A stretch of DNA of 64,000 bases. It comes from Coriobacteriaceae bacterium. GTDB taxonomy: Bacteria > Actinomycetota > Coriobacteriia > Coriobacteriales > Coriobacteriaceae. Position 1 is the first letter of the stretch; every line of letters begins with the position of its first letter. The stretch covers positions 62,001 through 126,000 of the forward strand of contig SUUG01000003.1 of NCBI GenBank assembly GCA_015062655.1, read 5' to 3'. The notes beneath the pieces are model-generated. The model did no database searches, was not told the origin of the DNA, and was given only the letters and a program-made list of their open reading frames with translations. A program made the position numbers and the translations under genes. Positions 51,740-60,339 of the stretch are shown one piece after another.

Positions 51740-54700
51740 AATCGCTCACGCTCAAGGGCTTCAAGTCCTTCGCCGACCGCGCCCACATGACCTTCGAGCC
51801 CGGTCTCACGGTGATCGTGGGGCCCAACGGCTCGGGCAAGTCGAACGTGTCCGACGCGATCCTGTGGGTGCTCGGCGAGCAGAGCGCCAAGCAGCTGCGC
51901 GGCCAGGCCATGGAGGATGTGATCTTCTCCGGCTCCTCCGCCCGCCAGCCCGTGGGCGTGGCCGAGGTCACCCTCGTGCTCGACAACGCCGACCACCTGC
52001 TTCCGGTCGATTTCAACGAGGTCGCCATCACCCGGCGCATGTACCGCTCGGGTGAGAGCGAGTACCTGATCAACCAAAGCCCCTGCCGTCTCATGGACAT
52101 CCAGGACATCCTGCACGACTCGGGCCTCGGCAAGGACACGCACTCGATCATCTCCCAGGGCAAGCTCGACGCGATCCTGCAGAGCCGGCCCGAGGAGCGG
52201 CGTTCGCTCATCGAGGAGGCGGCGGGCATCTCCAAGCACAAGCGCCGCAAGGAGCGCGCGCTCAAGAAGAACGCCTCGATGGACGCGCACCTCACGCGCG
52301 CCCGCGACATCAACCGCGAGCTCGGCCGCCAGCTGCGCCCGCTCGAGCGGCAGGTTGACCGCGCCCGCAAGCACCGCGAGCTCACCGAGCGCGCCGGGGA
52401 GCTCACGCGCATCCTGGCCGTGGACGAGCTGAGGCGGCTGCAGCGGCGCTGGGAGGAGATGGAGGCCGGGGCCAAGGAGGCCGCCGCCGAGCTGGAACTC
52501 GCGCGCTACCGTGTGGCCGAGCGCGAGCGCGAGCTCGAGAAGCTGCAGGTCATGCTCGAGGAGAAGGGTCTGTTCGTCGGGGACTTGGGCGAGCGGCGCC
52601 GGCACATGCAAGACGTGGTGGGCCGAATCGGCTCGGACATGCGGTTGCTCGAGGAGAAGGGCCGCAACATGGTGCGCCAGCTCTCCGAGACCCGCGGCAC
52701 CCTCTCGGGCTCGGAGCACCAGCGCCGCCGCGCGGCCGCCGAGCTCGCCGAGGTGGAGGAGAAGCTCTCCGATGTGCGCGGCGCCCTCGAGGCCGCCCGC
52801 GCCGACCTCGCGGCCGCCGAGCCCGCCGCCCGCGAGCTCCACGAGCGCCGTCGCGCGCTCGACCAGCGCATCTCCGATCTCAACCGCGACGAGCGCGCCC
52901 GCCAGCGCCGTATCGACGAGCTCTCGCTCGAGCTCGCCCGCGTGCGCGAGTCGCTCTCCAACGCCGAGCTCGAGGATTCGATGTTCGCCTCGCGCTTGGA
53001 GCAGATCGACACCGAGTCCGAGACGCTGTCGGCCTCCCTCGCGCACCAGCGCGACCGGGTGCAGGAGCTCGACGCCGAGCTCGCCCGCGCCCGCGCCGAG
53101 CGCGACGAGGCCACCGAGGCGCGCCGCTGCGCCGAGGCCGCCCTCGCGGCCCTGCGCGACCGGGAGCGCGGCGCCCGCGACCGCCTTTCCGAGGCGCGCT
53201 CCGAGCTCACGGGCCTGCGGCGCCTGGACGAGGCCGCGAGCGACGCCTCGCCCCTGGCGGCGCGGGTCGCCAAGGGCCAACGCGAGCGCATCGCCGCCCG
53301 CCTGGGCGACGTCATCGAGGCCCCCGCCGAGCTCGAGGGGCTCGTCGAGCAGCTGCTCGCCACCGATATCGACGCCTTCGTGGTCGAGGGCGGCAAGGAT
53401 CTCGCCGAGGTGGCGTCCTTCGCGCTGTCCGAAGCGCGCTCGAGCGGCGAGGCCGTGGTGGTCTCCCGCGCCGCCGACGCCGGCGCCGATGCCCCCGGGG
53501 CGGGCTACCGCCTGGTCGAGCGCCTGCAGGTGCGCGAGGGCTACGGCGCGGCCGTGGCGGCCCTTCTGGGCGGCATCCGCGTGGTCGGCTCCCTTGCGGA
53601 GGCGCTCGCGGCCCCGGCGGCGCCCGGCACGGTCTACGTCACCCCCGAGGGGGCGCGCGTCACGGGCGGCTCGCTCGTGCGCGTGGGCGCCGCGGGCGAC
53701 GTCGCCGAGGGCGCGCTCGAGCGCAAGCGCCGCATCCGCGAGCTCGCGGCGGCGGAGCCCGAGCTCGCCGCCGTCCTCGACCACGCGGCCGCCCAGGTGG
53801 CCGAGGCCGAGGAGGGGCTGGCCTCCGCCCGCGCCTCCCATGACCGCGCCGCCGGCGACATCGCGCGCCTGGACGGGGAGCGCTCCTCGGCGCTCGCCGA
53901 GGTGGGCCGCCTGGAGCAGGCGCTCTCCCGCGCCGCCTCCGAGCGCGAGCAGCTGGCCCGCCGGCGCGAGGAGGCCGCGGAGCAGGTCCGCGCGGCCCAG
54001 CCCCGCGTGGACGAGCTCGCTTCCGAGCGCGACCGGGCCGCCTTTGAGCTCGAGGCGCTGCGCTCCGACGCCGCCGACGCGGCCGACGAGCTCGAGCACG
54101 TGCGCGCCGAGGACTTTGAGGCGGCCGCGCGCCTGGGCGACGCGAAGGTCCGCCTCGCCCAGGCGACCGAGCGCGAGCGGAGCCTGGCCGCGCGCGCACC
54201 CGAGCTCGAACGCCGCCTGGAGGGCATCGACCGGCGCATCCGCGCGGCCGAGCAGTCCTCGCGCTCGCTCGAGGTGCTGCGCCTGCGGATCGACCCGCTT
54301 CACAGCCGCTACGAGGCGCTGCTCGAGCGCGCCCTCGACTGGGCCGAGCGCCTGCGCGACCAGGCCTCGCTCGCCGAGGCCGATTCCGGCGAGCTCAAGG
54401 AGACGATCGACGCCGCGAAGGCCGAGGTCGCCCGCGCCAAGGAGGCCGCCGAGCGCGCCGCGGCGGCGGTCGGGGAGTCCAAGATCGCCCGCGGCAAGCT
54501 CGAGGTGCAGGTGGAGAACGCCATCGCCCAGGTCACCGCCGACGGCGCGGTGCTCGAGGAGGCCCTCGAGCTCCCCGCGCCTGAGGATCCTGAGGCCTGC
54601 CGCCGCGAGCTCGAGGACCTCGCCCGCCAGATCAACAACCTGGGGCCGGTGAACCAGGTGGCGTTCCAGGAGTACGAGCGCCTGCGCGAGCGCGCCGACT

Positions 54701-55260
54701 ACGTGGCCGCCCAGCTCGCCGACCTCGAGGCGGCCCGTAAGTCGCTCACCAAGATCACGAACGCGATCGACCGCAAGATGCGCAACCAGTTCCTCGTGAC
54801 CTTCGCGAAGGTCGATGAGAACTTCCGCGAGGTCTTCTCGATGCTCTTCCCGGGCGGTCAGGCCCATCTCGAGATGACCGACCCCGATCACCCGGCCGAG
54901 ACCGGCATCGAGGTCGTGGCGCAGCCCCGCGGCAAGCGGATCGCGAAGATGATGCTCATGAGCGGCGGCGAGAAGTCGCTGACGGCGCTCGCGCTGCTCT
55001 TCGCCGTCTACCGCACGCGCACCGTGCCGTTCTACGTGCTCGACGAGGTCGAGGCCGCGCTCGACGACTCCAACCTCAGCAAGCTGATCGGCGCGATCGA
55101 CCACCTGCGCCGCACCACGCAGCTGCTCGTCATCAGCCACCAGCGCCGGACGATGGAGGACGCCGACGTCTTGTACGGCGTGTCCATGCAGGCCGACGGC
55201 GTGAGCCGGGTGGTCAGCCAGAAACTCGATCGCGAGACCGGAAAGGTTGTGAACGCATAA
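51730..55260 (+). CDS. smc: chromosome segregation protein SMC
   Basis: Chromosome condensation ATPase of 1176 residues. The N-terminal head has Walker A GPNGSGKS (32-39). Two long coiled-coil arms flank a hinge domain (about 510-640). The C-terminal head has the signature LMSGGEKSLTALAL and Walker B FYVLDEVEAALDD. The Ala/Glu/Arg-rich coils produce long spurious frames on the other strand. It overlaps rnc by ten bases and ftsY by one base (TAATG). Confidence 0.97.
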   Translation: MFLKSLTLKGFKSFADRAHMTFEPGLTVIVGPNGSGKSNVSDAILWVLGEQSAKQLRGQAMEDVIFSGSSARQPVGVAEVTLVLDNADHLLPVDFNEVAITRRMYRSGESEYLINQSPCRLMDIQDILHDSGLGKDTHSIISQGKLDAILQSRPEERRSLIEEAAGISKHKRRKERALKKNASMDAHLTRARDINRELGRQLRPLERQVDRARKHRELTERAGELTRILAVDELRRLQRRWEEMEAGAKEAAAELELARYRVAERERELEKLQVMLEEKGLFVGDLGERRRHMQDVVGRIGSDMRLLEEKGRNMVRQLSETRGTLSGSEHQRRRAAAELAEVEEKLSDVRGALEAARADLAAAEPAARELHERRRALDQRISDLNRDERARQRRIDELSLELARVRESLSNAELEDSMFASRLEQIDTESETLSASLAHQRDRVQELDAELARARAERDEATEARRCAEAALAALRDRERGARDRLSEARSELTGLRRLDEAASDASPLAARVAKGQRERIAARLGDVIEAPAELEGLVEQLLATDIDAFVVEGGKDLAEVASFALSEARSSGEAVVVSRAADAGADAPGAGYRLVERLQVREGYGAAVAALLGGIRVVGSLAEALAAPAAPGTVYVTPEGARVTGGSLVRVGAAGDVAEGALERKRRIRELAAAEPELAAVLDHAAAQVAEAEEGLASARASHDRAAGDIARLDGERSSALAEVGRLEQALSRAASEREQLARRREEAAEQVRAAQPRVDELASERDRAAFELEALRSDAADAADELEHVRAEDFEAAARLGDAKVRLAQATERERSLAARAPELERRLEGIDRRIRAAEQSSRSLEVLRLRIDPLHSRYEALLERALDWAERLRDQASLAEADSGELKETIDAAKAEVARAKEAAERAAAAVGESKIARGKLEVQVENAIAQVTADGAVLEEALELPAPEDPEACRRELEDLARQINNLGPVNQVAFQEYERLRERADYVAAQLADLEAARKSLTKITNAIDRKMRNQFLVTFAKVDENFREVFSMLFPGGQAHLEMTDPDHPAETGIEVVAQPRGKRIAKMMLMSGGEKSLTALALLFAVYRTRTVPFYVLDEVEAALDDSNLSKLIGAIDHLRRTTQLLVISHQRRTMEDADVLYGVSMQADGVSRVVSQKLDRETGKVVNA

Positions 55261-56174
55261 TGGGACTCTTCGATTCGCTGAAACGCGGGCTCACGCGCAG
55301 CCGCGAGGCCATCAACGAGGTCTTCTACTTCGGCGGCGAGGTGGACGAGGGCTTCTGGGAGGAGCTCGAGGACACGCTCGTCATGGGCGACCTCGGGGCC
55401 GAGATCGCGCTGTCGGTGACCGACGACCTCCGCGACGAGGCGGCGCGCAAGAACCTCACGACGGCGCGCGAGCTGCGCCGCGCCCTCGCCGAGCGGCTGG
55501 AGGGGATCTTCGTGGAGGGCGGCGCGGACCCCTTCCGCGACACGCCCTCCTGCGTGCTCTTCGTGGGCATCAACGGGGCGGGCAAGACCACCACGGTGGG
55601 CAAGATCGCGAGCGCTGAGGCCGCGCGCGGGACGAGCACCGTGATCGGCAGCGCCGACACCTTCCGCGCCGCCGCGATCGAGCAGCTCGACGTCTGGGGC
55701 ACGCGCGCCGGCGTGCCCGTGGTCAAGCGCGAGCGGGGCAGCGACCCGGCGAGCGTCTGCTTCGACGTGCTCGACGAGGCCGACCGCACGGGCGCCGACC
55801 TCGTGCTCATCGACACGGCGGGGCGCCTCCACACCTCGCCCGAGCTCATGCGCGAGCTCGCGAAGGTGGTGAACGTGACCCGCCGGCGGGCCGAGAAGAT
55901 GAAGGCCGGGCCGATGGCGGTCCGCGTGATCCTCGTCATCGACGCCGCCACGGGGCAAAACGGCCTCAACCAGGCGCTCGAGTTCAACGAGGCGCTTGGC
56001 CTCGACGGCATCATCCTCACCAAGCTCGACGGCACGGCCAAGGGCGGCATCGCGCTCGCCGTGGCCTCGCGGCTGAAGCTCCCGATCGTGCGCGTGGGCG
56101 TGGGCGAGCAGGTCGACGACCTCATGGCCTTCGATGCCCACGATTTCGCGCGTGCCCTCGTGGGGGAGGAGTAG
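55260..56174 (+). CDS. ftsY: signal recognition particle receptor FtsY
   Basis: SRP receptor GTPase of 304 residues that docks ribosome-SRP complexes at the membrane. The short N-terminal region lacks the long acidic A domain of E. coli FtsY. The NG domain shows GINGAGKTTTVGKIA, DTFRAAAIEQL, DTAGRLH and TKLDGTAKGG. Its partner Ffh is encoded 0.4 kb downstream. Confidence 0.96.
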   Translation: MGLFDSLKRGLTRSREAINEVFYFGGEVDEGFWEELEDTLVMGDLGAEIALSVTDDLRDEAARKNLTTARELRRALAERLEGIFVEGGADPFRDTPSCVLFVGINGAGKTTTVGKIASAEAARGTSTVIGSADTFRAAAIEQLDVWGTRAGVPVVKRERGSDPASVCFDVLDEADRTGADLVLIDTAGRLHTSPELMRELAKVVNVTRRRAEKMKAGPMAVRVILVIDAATGQNGLNQALEFNEALGLDGIILTKLDGTAKGGIALAVASRLKLPIVRVGVGEQVDDLMAFDAHDFARALVGEE

Positions 56175-56293
56175 GCGCGGCCCCAGCGCCGCGCGCGGGC
56201 ATCGTGCGCGGGCACTGCTCGCGATGCGCCGGCTGTGCCGCACGGGCTGCAACGCCCGCGGGCGCTGCGCCCTCGCACGCCCCGGCGGGCGAA

Positions 56294-56465
56294 GGGGGTC
56301 GGTCTGACAGAAGTCCCCGCCGTGAACGTTCATGGCGGGGACTTCTGGCGCATGTGAGCTTATCGCCAGCCATTTGCATGGCTTCGGTTATGCAAATTCG
56401 GCCACATGCGGCCTCCAAGCGTCCGCGAATCGTTCACAGCGGGGACTTCTGTCAGACCGACCCCC
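56294..56465. repeat. MITE-like element with 35-bp terminal inverted repeats
   Basis: The left end begins GGGGGTCGGTCTGACAGAAG and continues TCCCCGCCGTGAACG (56294-56328). It is matched by an inverted copy at 56431-56465 with one mismatch. The left end is also part of an 18-bp hairpin (56309-56346). Inner CGCATGTG and CACATGCG form a further pair. No gene or transposase is inside. The flanking gap (56175-56293 and 56466-56601) is GC-rich with no gene. Confidence 0.78.
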
Positions 56466-56542
56466 TATCACGTGCCCGCGGCTGCGCGTTTCGTGGAGTC
56501 CGCTCCGCCCGGAATGGAGGGGCCAAGACCGGGCACCTGCAC

Positions 56543-56548
56543 TATAAT
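56543..56548 (+). promoter_or_regulatory. -10 box (TATAAT) of ffh
   Basis: A perfect TATAAT lies 53 bases before the ffh ATG; the -35 region is not convincing. A GC-rich leader with a GAAGGAG site follows. Confidence 0.55.
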
Positions 56549-56601
56549 CAGAACCCATCTGAGCGCGCCCGCCCGGGGCGCCCGCAAGAAGGAGCTCGCC
56601 G

Positions 56602-58083
56602 ATGTTCAACAGCCTGTCCGACCGCCTGACCGACACCTTTGACCGCCTGCGCGGCAAAGGCAAGCTCACCGAGGCCGATATCACCTCGGCCATGCGCGAT
56701 ATCCGCATGGCGCTGCTGGAGGCCGACGTCAACTTCAAGGTCGTCAAGGACTTCGTGGCCGCCACGAAGGAGCGCTGCATGACGGCCGAGGTCTTGGAGT
56801 CGCTCACGCCGGCCCAAAACGTCGTCAAGATCGTGCTCGACGAGCTCACCGAGCTCCTCGGCGCCACCGAGAGCAAGCTCGTCCTCTCAAGCCGGATCCC
56901 GAACGTGATCATGCTCGTGGGCCTCCAGGGCTCGGGTAAGACCACCGCGGCCGCCAAGCTCGCCTACCTCCTGAAGAAGCAGGGGAAAAGCCCCCTGCTC
57001 GCCGTCGCCGACGTCTACCGCCCCGCCGCTGCCGACCAGCTCGCCACGCTCGGCGAGGAGATCGGCGTGCCGGTGTTTCGCGGCGACGGCGCGCACCCGG
57101 TGGGCATCGCCGAGGGAGCCGTCCGCGAGGCTGTCGACACCCTGCGCGACGTGGTCATCGTCGACACCGCGGGGCGCCTGCAGATCGATGAGCAGATGAT
57201 GCAGGAGGCCGTCGACATCAAGCGGGCGGTCAAGCCCGACCAGGTCCTCATGGTCGTGGACGCCATGACCGGCCAGGACATCGTCAACGTCGTCTCGACC
57301 TTCGCGGAGCGCACCGACTTCGACGGCGTGATCATCTCGAAGCTCGACGGCGACGCCCGCGGCGGCGGAGCGCTCTCCGTGCGCGCCGTCACCGGCAAGC
57401 CCATCAAGTTCGCCTCGGTGGGCGAGAAGCCCGACGCGCTCGAGGTCTTCAGCCCGGAGCGCATGGCCAAGCGCATCCTCGGCATGGGCGATGTCATCGG
57501 CATCATCGAGAAGGCCCAGGAGATGGCCGACGCCGAGCAGATGGAGGCCGCCGAGCGCATGCTGCGCGACGGCTTCACGATGAACGACATGCTCGAGCAG
57601 ATGCGCGCCGTGCGCAAGATGGGCGGCGCCTCGAAGATCCTGGGCATGCTCCCCGGCGGGCAGAGGGCCCTGAACCAGATGGGTGGGGCCTTCGACGAGG
57701 GCATCTTCGACAAGAACGAGGCCATGATCCTGTCCATGACGAAGGAGGAGCGCAGCCGACCGAGCATCATCAACGGCCAGCGCCGCGCCCGCATCGCCCG
57801 CGGCTCGGGCGTGACCCCGGCCGACGTGAACGCCCTCATGAAGCAATGGGGCGAGATGAACAAGATGATGGGCCGCATGCGCTCGATGGCCAACCAGATG
57901 TCCGGCGGCAAGAAGGGCAAGAAGGGCAAGCGCGGCAAGAAGATGCGCATGCCGGGCCTGCCCAACATGGGCGGCATGGACATGAACCAGCTCATGGGGG
58001 GCCTCGGCGGCGGGTCGGGCCTCGGCGGCGGCTCCGACATGGACCTGCTGCGCCAGATGGAGCAGCAGATGAAGCGCAAGTAG
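56602..58083 (+). CDS. ffh: signal recognition particle protein Ffh (SRP54)
   Basis: GTPase subunit of SRP, 493 residues, which binds 4.5S RNA and signal sequences. The NG domain has GLQGSGKTTAAAKLA, DVYRPAAADQL, DTAGRLQ and SKLDGDARGG. The methionine-rich M domain follows (about 300-430). A Lys/Gly-rich then Gly/Met-rich tail (GGKKGKKGKRGKK, then MGGLGGGSG) extends the C-terminus. Confidence 0.97.
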   Translation: MFNSLSDRLTDTFDRLRGKGKLTEADITSAMRDIRMALLEADVNFKVVKDFVAATKERCMTAEVLESLTPAQNVVKIVLDELTELLGATESKLVLSSRIPNVIMLVGLQGSGKTTAAAKLAYLLKKQGKSPLLAVADVYRPAAADQLATLGEEIGVPVFRGDGAHPVGIAEGAVREAVDTLRDVVIVDTAGRLQIDEQMMQEAVDIKRAVKPDQVLMVVDAMTGQDIVNVVSTFAERTDFDGVIISKLDGDARGGGALSVRAVTGKPIKFASVGEKPDALEVFSPERMAKRILGMGDVIGIIEKAQEMADAEQMEAAERMLRDGFTMNDMLEQMRAVRKMGGASKILGMLPGGQRALNQMGGAFDEGIFDKNEAMILSMTKEERSRPSIINGQRRARIARGSGVTPADVNALMKQWGEMNKMMGRMRSMANQMSGGKKGKKGKRGKKMRMPGLPNMGGMDMNQLMGGLGGGSGLGGGSDMDLLRQMEQQMKRK

Positions 58084-58110
58084 CGCGCCGCCCCCACCCC
58101 GTCCCACCCA

Positions 58111-58176
58111 GATGCCGAGCGTTCGTGATTCCGCATTGAAGCGGCTTCGCATGGTCAATCACGAACGCTCGGCATC
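58111..58176. repeat. dispersed palindrome, copy 4
   Basis: Perfect 20-bp arms, GATGCCGAGCGTTCGTGATT (58111-58130) and its complement (58157-58176), enclose 26 bases. It lies between ffh and thyA. It shares the 15-bp outer arm with copies 1-3 while the inner five pairs differ but still match. Confidence 0.92.
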
Positions 58177-58219
58177 GCGCCGGGTCCGTTGAGGCCCCGG
58201 GCAACACGAGAGGAGCCCT

Positions 58220-59068
58220 ATGAGCAAGGCCGACGAGCTGTTCGTCTCCATGTGTCGAGACATCTTGGACCACGGCACCACCACCGAGGGGGAGCGCGTG
58301 CGCCCGCGCTGGGAGGACGGCACCCCCGCCTACACCATCAAGAACTTCGGCGTCACCAACCGCTACGACCTGCGCGAGGAGTTCCCGGCCCTCACGCTGC
58401 GCCGCACGGCGCTCAAGTCGGCGATGGACGAGGTGCTTTGGATCTACCAGCGCAAGTCGAACAACATCCACGACCTCAACTCGCACATCTGGGACCAGTG
58501 GGCCGACGAGGATGGGACCATCGGCAAAGCCTACGGCTACCAGATCGCCCAGAAGTCGCGCTATCCCGAAGGCGAGTTCGACCAGATGGACCGGGTCCTG
58601 TTCGATCTCGAGCGCACGCCGTTCTCGCGCCGCATCATGACGAACATGTACACGTTCGACGACCTCTTTGAGATGAACCTCTACCCGTGCGCCTACAGCG
58701 TCACCTACAACGTCACGCTGGAGCAGGGGGATTCTCGCCCCACGCTGAACATGGTCCTCATGCAGCGCAGCCAGGACATCCTCGCGGCGAACAACTGGAA
58801 TGTCTGCCAGTACGCGATCCTGCTCATGATGGTCGCGCGGCACGCGGGGATGGAGGCCGGCGAGCTGCTCCACGTGATCGTCGACGCGCACATCTACGAC
58901 CGGCACGTGCCGATCATCCGCGAGCTCATCGAGCGCCCGCAGCACCCGGCCCCGCGTGTGAGCCTCAACCCGGAGGTCACGAACTTCTACGACTTCACCA
59001 CCGACGACCTGATCGTCGAGGGATATGAGACGGGGCCGCAGGTCAAGGGGATCCCGATCGCGGTCTAG
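58220..59068 (+). CDS. thyA: thymidylate synthase ThyA
   Basis: Methylates dUMP to dTMP using methylenetetrahydrofolate, producing dihydrofolate. In the 282-residue protein the nucleophile is C157 in LYPCAYSVTYNV, and the dUMP-binding QRSQD segment is present. The usual PCHxxxQ motif is altered: the histidine after the cysteine is alanine and the glutamine is replaced. This suggests a divergent ThyA branch. GAGAGGAG precedes the ATG. The dihydrofolate produced is recycled by the DHFR encoded next. Confidence 0.93.
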   Translation: MSKADELFVSMCRDILDHGTTTEGERVRPRWEDGTPAYTIKNFGVTNRYDLREEFPALTLRRTALKSAMDEVLWIYQRKSNNIHDLNSHIWDQWADEDGTIGKAYGYQIAQKSRYPEGEFDQMDRVLFDLERTPFSRRIMTNMYTFDDLFEMNLYPCAYSVTYNVTLEQGDSRPTLNMVLMQRSQDILAANNWNVCQYAILLMMVARHAGMEAGELLHVIVDAHIYDRHVPIIRELIERPQHPAPRVSLNPEVTNFYDFTTDDLIVEGYETGPQVKGIPIAV

Positions 59069-59117
59069 ACGGGTCGAACCGTCCGGCTTGAGAGCACGAA
59101 GAGGTACGGGGGCGCTT

Positions 59118-60338
59118 ATGGCGGAACTGAAGGCGATCGTCGCGGTCTGCGACGACTGGGGCATCGGGCGCGCGGGCGAGATGGTGGTCGAGAACCGCGC
59201 CGACATGCGCCATTTCGTGCGCGAGACGCGCGGCGGCACCGTGGTCATGGGCCGCAAGACCCTCGCGAGCCTGCCGGGCGGCCTGCCGCTCAAGGGGCGC
59301 CGCAACATCGTTATCACCCGCGACTCCTCGTTCGACCCGGGCGGGGTCGAGGTGGTCCACAGCATCGACGAGCTCATTGAGGCTGTCGCGGCAGAGGAGG
59401 TCGCCTGGGTGATCGGTGGCGGGGAGGTCTACCGCCAGCTCCTGCCGCACTGCAGCGAGGCGCTCATCACGAAGAACCACGTCGTCCGGCCGGCTGACAC
59501 CTACTTCCCGAACCTCGACGAGGATCCGGCGTGGGAGCTCGTCGAGGAGTCCGGACCCTTCGAGATCGAGCCCGGGGAGGGGGATGCCGGCCTCGCGTAC
59601 CGTTTCTGCACGTATCGCCGGTGCGCCGGGGACGGCCTTGCGCAGGAGGCCGTATCGGCCGAGGAGGTCGCCGGCACGAGCGACGCGAGCTCCGCCGCGC
59701 CCGGGGACGCCACCGCGCCCGCCGGGCACCCCATCAAGACCATGATCCTCTACCGCTCCCGGCACCACGGCAACACGAAGAAGCTCGTCGACGCCATCGC
59801 CGCGGCCTTCCCCGACGAGGTGGACACCGTGGACGTCGCGGCGCTCGGCAGAAACGAGTACCCCGACCTGTCGGAGTACCGCCTCATCGGGGCCGCCTCG
59901 GGGATCTACTACGGCGGCTTCGACAAGGACCTCAAGCGGGTGCTCGACCACTCCCTCTCGATGGGCGACAAGGTCTTCGGCCTCATGACCTTCGGCGGGG
60001 CCGACAAGTGGCACGGCCGCGACCTGGTCGCCGTGGCCCAGGTCAAGATGGCGAGCGTGCTCACCATGCACGGCTGCCGGGGCTGGGACACCTGGGGGCC
60101 CTACCGCTTCACAGGGGGTGTGTCCAAGGGCCATCCCGACGCCGACGACCTCAAGGCCGCGGTGGAGTTCTTCGCCCGCCTCCGCGAGGACTACGGGGAG
60201 ATCCTCGAGGACGAGTGGCAGAAGCGCCGTCGCCGCCGGGAGTACGAGCGGGCGCATCCCGCGGGCGGGCTCATGGCGAACATCAGGCGGACGGTGGGCA
60301 AGATCGCCGGCAAGGACAAGAGCGGGCGGGCATCCTGA
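59118..60338 (+). CDS. folA: dihydrofolate reductase fused to a flavodoxin-like domain
   Basis: Protein of 406 residues. Residues 1-168 are a DHFR: AIVAVCDDWGIGRAGEM, VVMGRKTLASLPGGLPLKGRRN and VIGGGEVYRQLL are all present. A linker rich in Ala, Gly, Ser and acidic residues (169-205) leads to a flavodoxin-like fold (206-370) with the FMN phosphate loop YRSRHHGNTKKL and the aromatic SGIYYGGFDKDL loop. A basic Arg/Lys-rich tail follows. There is no stop or frameshift between the domains. A GGGGG site precedes the ATG. It follows thyA and is coupled to the methyltransferase gene (TGAGATG). Whether the flavodoxin part transfers electrons to a folate reaction is unknown. Confidence 0.9.
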   Translation: MAELKAIVAVCDDWGIGRAGEMVVENRADMRHFVRETRGGTVVMGRKTLASLPGGLPLKGRRNIVITRDSSFDPGGVEVVHSIDELIEAVAAEEVAWVIGGGEVYRQLLPHCSEALITKNHVVRPADTYFPNLDEDPAWELVEESGPFEIEPGEGDAGLAYRFCTYRRCAGDGLAQEAVSAEEVAGTSDASSAAPGDATAPAGHPIKTMILYRSRHHGNTKKLVDAIAAAFPDEVDTVDVAALGRNEYPDLSEYRLIGAASGIYYGGFDKDLKRVLDHSLSMGDKVFGLMTFGGADKWHGRDLVAVAQVKMASVLTMHGCRGWDTWGPYRFTGGVSKGHPDADDLKAAVEFFARLREDYGEILEDEWQKRRRRREYERAHPAGGLMANIRRTVGKIAGKDKSGRAS

Positions 60339-60339
60339 G

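Noticed and set aside
51721-55140. A 1139-codon minus-strand frame opposite smc
   Set aside because: It mirrors the Ala/Glu/Arg-rich coiled coils of SMC. It has no ribosome-binding site and no recognisable domain.
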